Shown here: piece by piece, positions 18,773 to 20,659 of the stretch
Numbering within the stretch: the first letter of the stretch is position 1
How the letters are laid out: each line of letters opens with the position of its first letter
Assembly: GCA_049999765.1 (NCBI GenBank)
Contig: JBNGIQ010009553.1
Span: forward strand, 238,662-259,320
Origin: Phaeoceros laevis
Taxonomy: Eukaryota > Anthocerotophyta > Anthocerotopsida > Notothyladales
Direction of reading: 5' to 3'
Length of the DNA stretch: 20,659 nt
Notes under the pieces: generated by a model
Told to the model about the DNA's origin: nothing
Databases searched by the model: none
The model's input: only the letters and a program-made list of their open reading frames with translations
Made by a program: the position numbers and the translations under genes

Positions 18773-18914
18773 TTTTCCTACCTTCCAAATTATCTCTTTT
18801 TTCCCCTAACTTTTTCCTACCTTCAACATTTTCCTATCTGTTCTCTAACTTTTTCCTACTTTTGGAGATAGGAAAAACACTTTCCCTATCTATCGGCTTG
18901 AGAAAGGTAGGAAA
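18773..18914. mobile_element. Small inverted-repeat (MITE-like) element, tentative
   Basis: TTTCCTACCTTCC near the left and its inverted form GAAAGGTAGGAAA at 18902-18914 enclose ~115 bp rich in TTTTCCTAC words and without coding capacity. Further GATAGGAAAGTGG copies extend to ~18945, where the retroelement coding sequence begins. The left side is cut by the assembly gap, so the true ends are unknown. Confidence 0.45.
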
Positions 18915-18952
18915 GTGGAATTCCTATGATAGGAAAGTGGGTTGGACTCCCA

Positions 18953-20206
18953 TGTGTTGATCCTTGACTGTGGCCTCGTTGAGCTTCCGATAGTCAATGC
19001 ACATCCGCAATTTCCCGTTCTTCTTCAACGTGATCACCAACGGTGACAACCATTCCGAGTACTTGACTGGATAAGTCAAGCCGGCTTCTACTAGTGCCAT
19101 GACCTCCTTTTTGATCTCCTCCACGTGGGCAGGTTTCAGTCTTCTAAGTTTCTGAGCACATGGCTTGGCGTCCTTCTTTAGGTTGATGTGATGCACTGCA
19201 AGGTTAGTTTGAACTAGTTCCTGATGGCAAGTCACAAACAGTTCAGGAAATTTAGAGAACAGTTACCTTAACGCCGCTTCTTCTTCTTCTGATGTGTCTG
19301 CAGCAATAATGTCTTGGTTCGTCCTCCACCGGCCGGAAACTCCATTCTTCTTGTTCTCAGCGATGTCTCCAATGATCTGCTCCTTGGCTTGACTTGCTAT
19401 GGTGACCGAAAACACAGCACCTTTCCGAGTTGGCCTGTCCTTCCCTTTCGGTTTGGGCTTCTTCATGCGACACTGCAGGAAGGTGGTTTCCCTTGTCTCT
19501 TCAGTCCAGGCTACCTTATCATCTGTGACCAGTCTGCTCACCATCCCCTCTTGTTTAGCAAGGACGGATGACCTGGCGTCCTCTGCTCTGAATGCTTTGT
19601 CAACAGGAACCACAAGATCTTCCATGACAGAAAGTACTGCACCTTCCTCCTCTCGGACAAACAGAGCATCCTCCTCATCTGATTCTTCCCTGATAGTGAA
19701 GATTGCTGTGGTACCCTTGTCCACATCGTCGTCAGATTCATCTGTTTCCTCAACATCAGAGAGTGAAGACTCTTCATTGGACTCCTCACAGCTGTCCTCT
19801 TCGCTATCTGTGTCTTCCTGAAGATGTCGAGCCCCCCATGTGAAAATATTCGGATGGTTTTTAGGCATTGTCGCTGTCAGCATGTAGAGGCACCGTGATC
19901 CGCCGACTGGGAGGTCTTATTGTCAAAGTGCCTGCATTCCAATCATGAACACTCTGGACTGCCTCCAACCATGGTTGCCCGAGTAGGACAGGGTAACCCT
20001 GTTTCTGGAGACGAAGAACAGTGAAATCAGTTAGAACTCCCACACTCCCTATATGCACAGAAATGCCTTCTATCTTTCCTATGGCATGTAGCTTTTCACT
20101 GCAGGGCCCAACGAAAGTTGTACTGCATCTTTTGACCGATTTTTGCCTGATCCCCATTTGGCTGAGCATTTCCTCATTGATCTTTTTTACACCACGGCTT
20201 CCACTA
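18953..20206 (-). pseudogene. Ty3/gypsy retroelement fragment: protease to RT
   Basis: Read on the minus strand, 20206-19861 encodes the C-terminal part of a retroviral-type aspartic protease (ISVHIGSVGVLTDFTV, GYPVLLGQPWLEAVQSVHDW); the catalytic DSG/DTG is lost at the upstream edge. The frame shifts near 19880 into a ~200-residue acidic linker rich in Asp, Glu and Ser. TAA at 19263-19265 interrupts it, and the same frame then gives the start of Ty3/gypsy reverse transcriptase: LFSKFPELFVTCHQEL, HHINLKKDAKP, GKLRMCIDYRKLNEATVKD. Homology stops there, before the YxDD catalytic region. RNase H and integrase are absent. Both ends are abrupt, so this is an inactive internal fragment. Confidence 0.85.
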
Positions 20207-20218
20207 CTCTCTCACTAG

Positions 20219-20542
20219 CGGTATCTCAAAGGTTTTGGCTATGGTGGGTGCTGGCTGCTAGGGTTTCGCGCCGTCTTCCCTCTTCTTGCGTTCTCCGGGG
20301 CTGCGATCGGGTTGCTGCTGGGTGCACTGCACTCGTCATAAGTAGGCGATTCCGCTGATCCCCATTTCGTGTCCCTTACATCGTCTTTTCGATCTACTGA
20401 CCTTGTTTTCGAGATTTCATGTGCCTTGCTGCCTAGTGGATTCCTGGCTTTGCTGCCTGGCGCATTTCGGGTTTTGCTACCTTATGCCTGCCCTCTGACC
20501 TTCTGCTGCCCGCCTAAGATTCCCTGTCCTTGTCTTCCGCTT
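20219..20542 (+). other. Probable retroelement 5' leader
   Basis: CT-rich DNA between the gypsy fragment and the ORF at 20543, with repeated CCTTGCTGCCTAGTGGATT-like phrases (about 20420-20465). No coding signal. It probably belongs to the same element as the following ORF, but no LTR boundary or primer-binding site could be fixed. Confidence 0.3.
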
Positions 20543-20659
20543 ATGGTGACCACACGGAGTGGCCGCAGAGTCCGAGCAGACCGCCCCTCAACTGCAACAC
20601 CCTCCACCACCACCCCACTCCCAGTTTCCCCAGCACCCCCCGCACCTACTCCACTACCA
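20543..20659 (+). CDS. Start of a retroelement-like ORF, runs off the window
   Basis: The frame is open from ATG at 20543 to the edge (39 codons). It begins MVTTRSGRRVRADRPSTATP and continues Pro/Thr/Ser rich. A short basic MVTTRSG-type start followed by a low-complexity Pro region is frequent at the gag/pol start of plant Ty3/gypsy elements. The call rests only on this start and the repeat-rich setting. Confidence 0.45.
   Translation, partial: MVTTRSGRRVRADRPSTATPSTTTPLPVSPAPPAPTPLP

Noticed and set aside
1-20659. tRNA, rRNA, CRISPR or prokaryotic operon features
   Set aside because: None is visible. Spliced genes and eukaryotic transposons make the prokaryotic feature types inapplicable.

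Overview
The window looks like nuclear DNA from a plant-lineage eukaryote, probably a streptophyte alga or an early-diverging land plant. The genes carry short GT-AG introns, one encodes a protein with a plastid-type transit peptide, and one matches a plant meiotic axis protein. The species cannot be fixed from sequence alone. Two assembly gaps (10 and 100 Ns) and many minisatellites and transposon remnants are present.

Layout. 1-4.6 kb is repeat-rich DNA with two minus-strand ORFs of unknown family. 4.6-5.3 kb holds the last exon of an unrecognised plus-strand gene. 5.56-11.08 kb, minus strand, is the main gene: a 17-exon model whose phases all agree and which encodes at least 1,151 residues. 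Its first ~345 residues resemble the N-terminal domains of animal SYCP2 (armadillo-like ARLR, then the SLD). A HORMA-closure-like motif follows, then a long disordered region, then a coiled coil that matches plant ASY3. Head-to-head with it, at 11.57-12.34 kb on the plus strand, is a three-exon gene for a small plastid-targeted protein with a Cys-X2-Cys motif.

12.3-15.1 kb contains degenerate minisatellite DNA and two broken gene pieces, one from SEC23 and one from a SNF2 helicase. 15.33-18.16 kb is a complete but inactivated pogo-like DNA transposon, with 25-bp terminal inverted repeats, a TA target duplication, a DDE transposase with one frameshift and two in-frame TAG codons, and a 43-bp tandem repeat near its right end. 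18.4-20.2 kb holds telomere-like repeats, a small inverted-repeat element and a broken Ty3/gypsy protease-RT fragment (minus). The start of another retroelement-like ORF (plus) runs off the right edge.

The most interesting result is the meiotic gene. Angiosperm ASY3 has only the closure motif, linker and coiled coil. Here the same module is continuous, in phase, with the folded N-terminal domains known from SYCP2. That would make it a structural intermediate linking the animal and plant meiotic axis core proteins.
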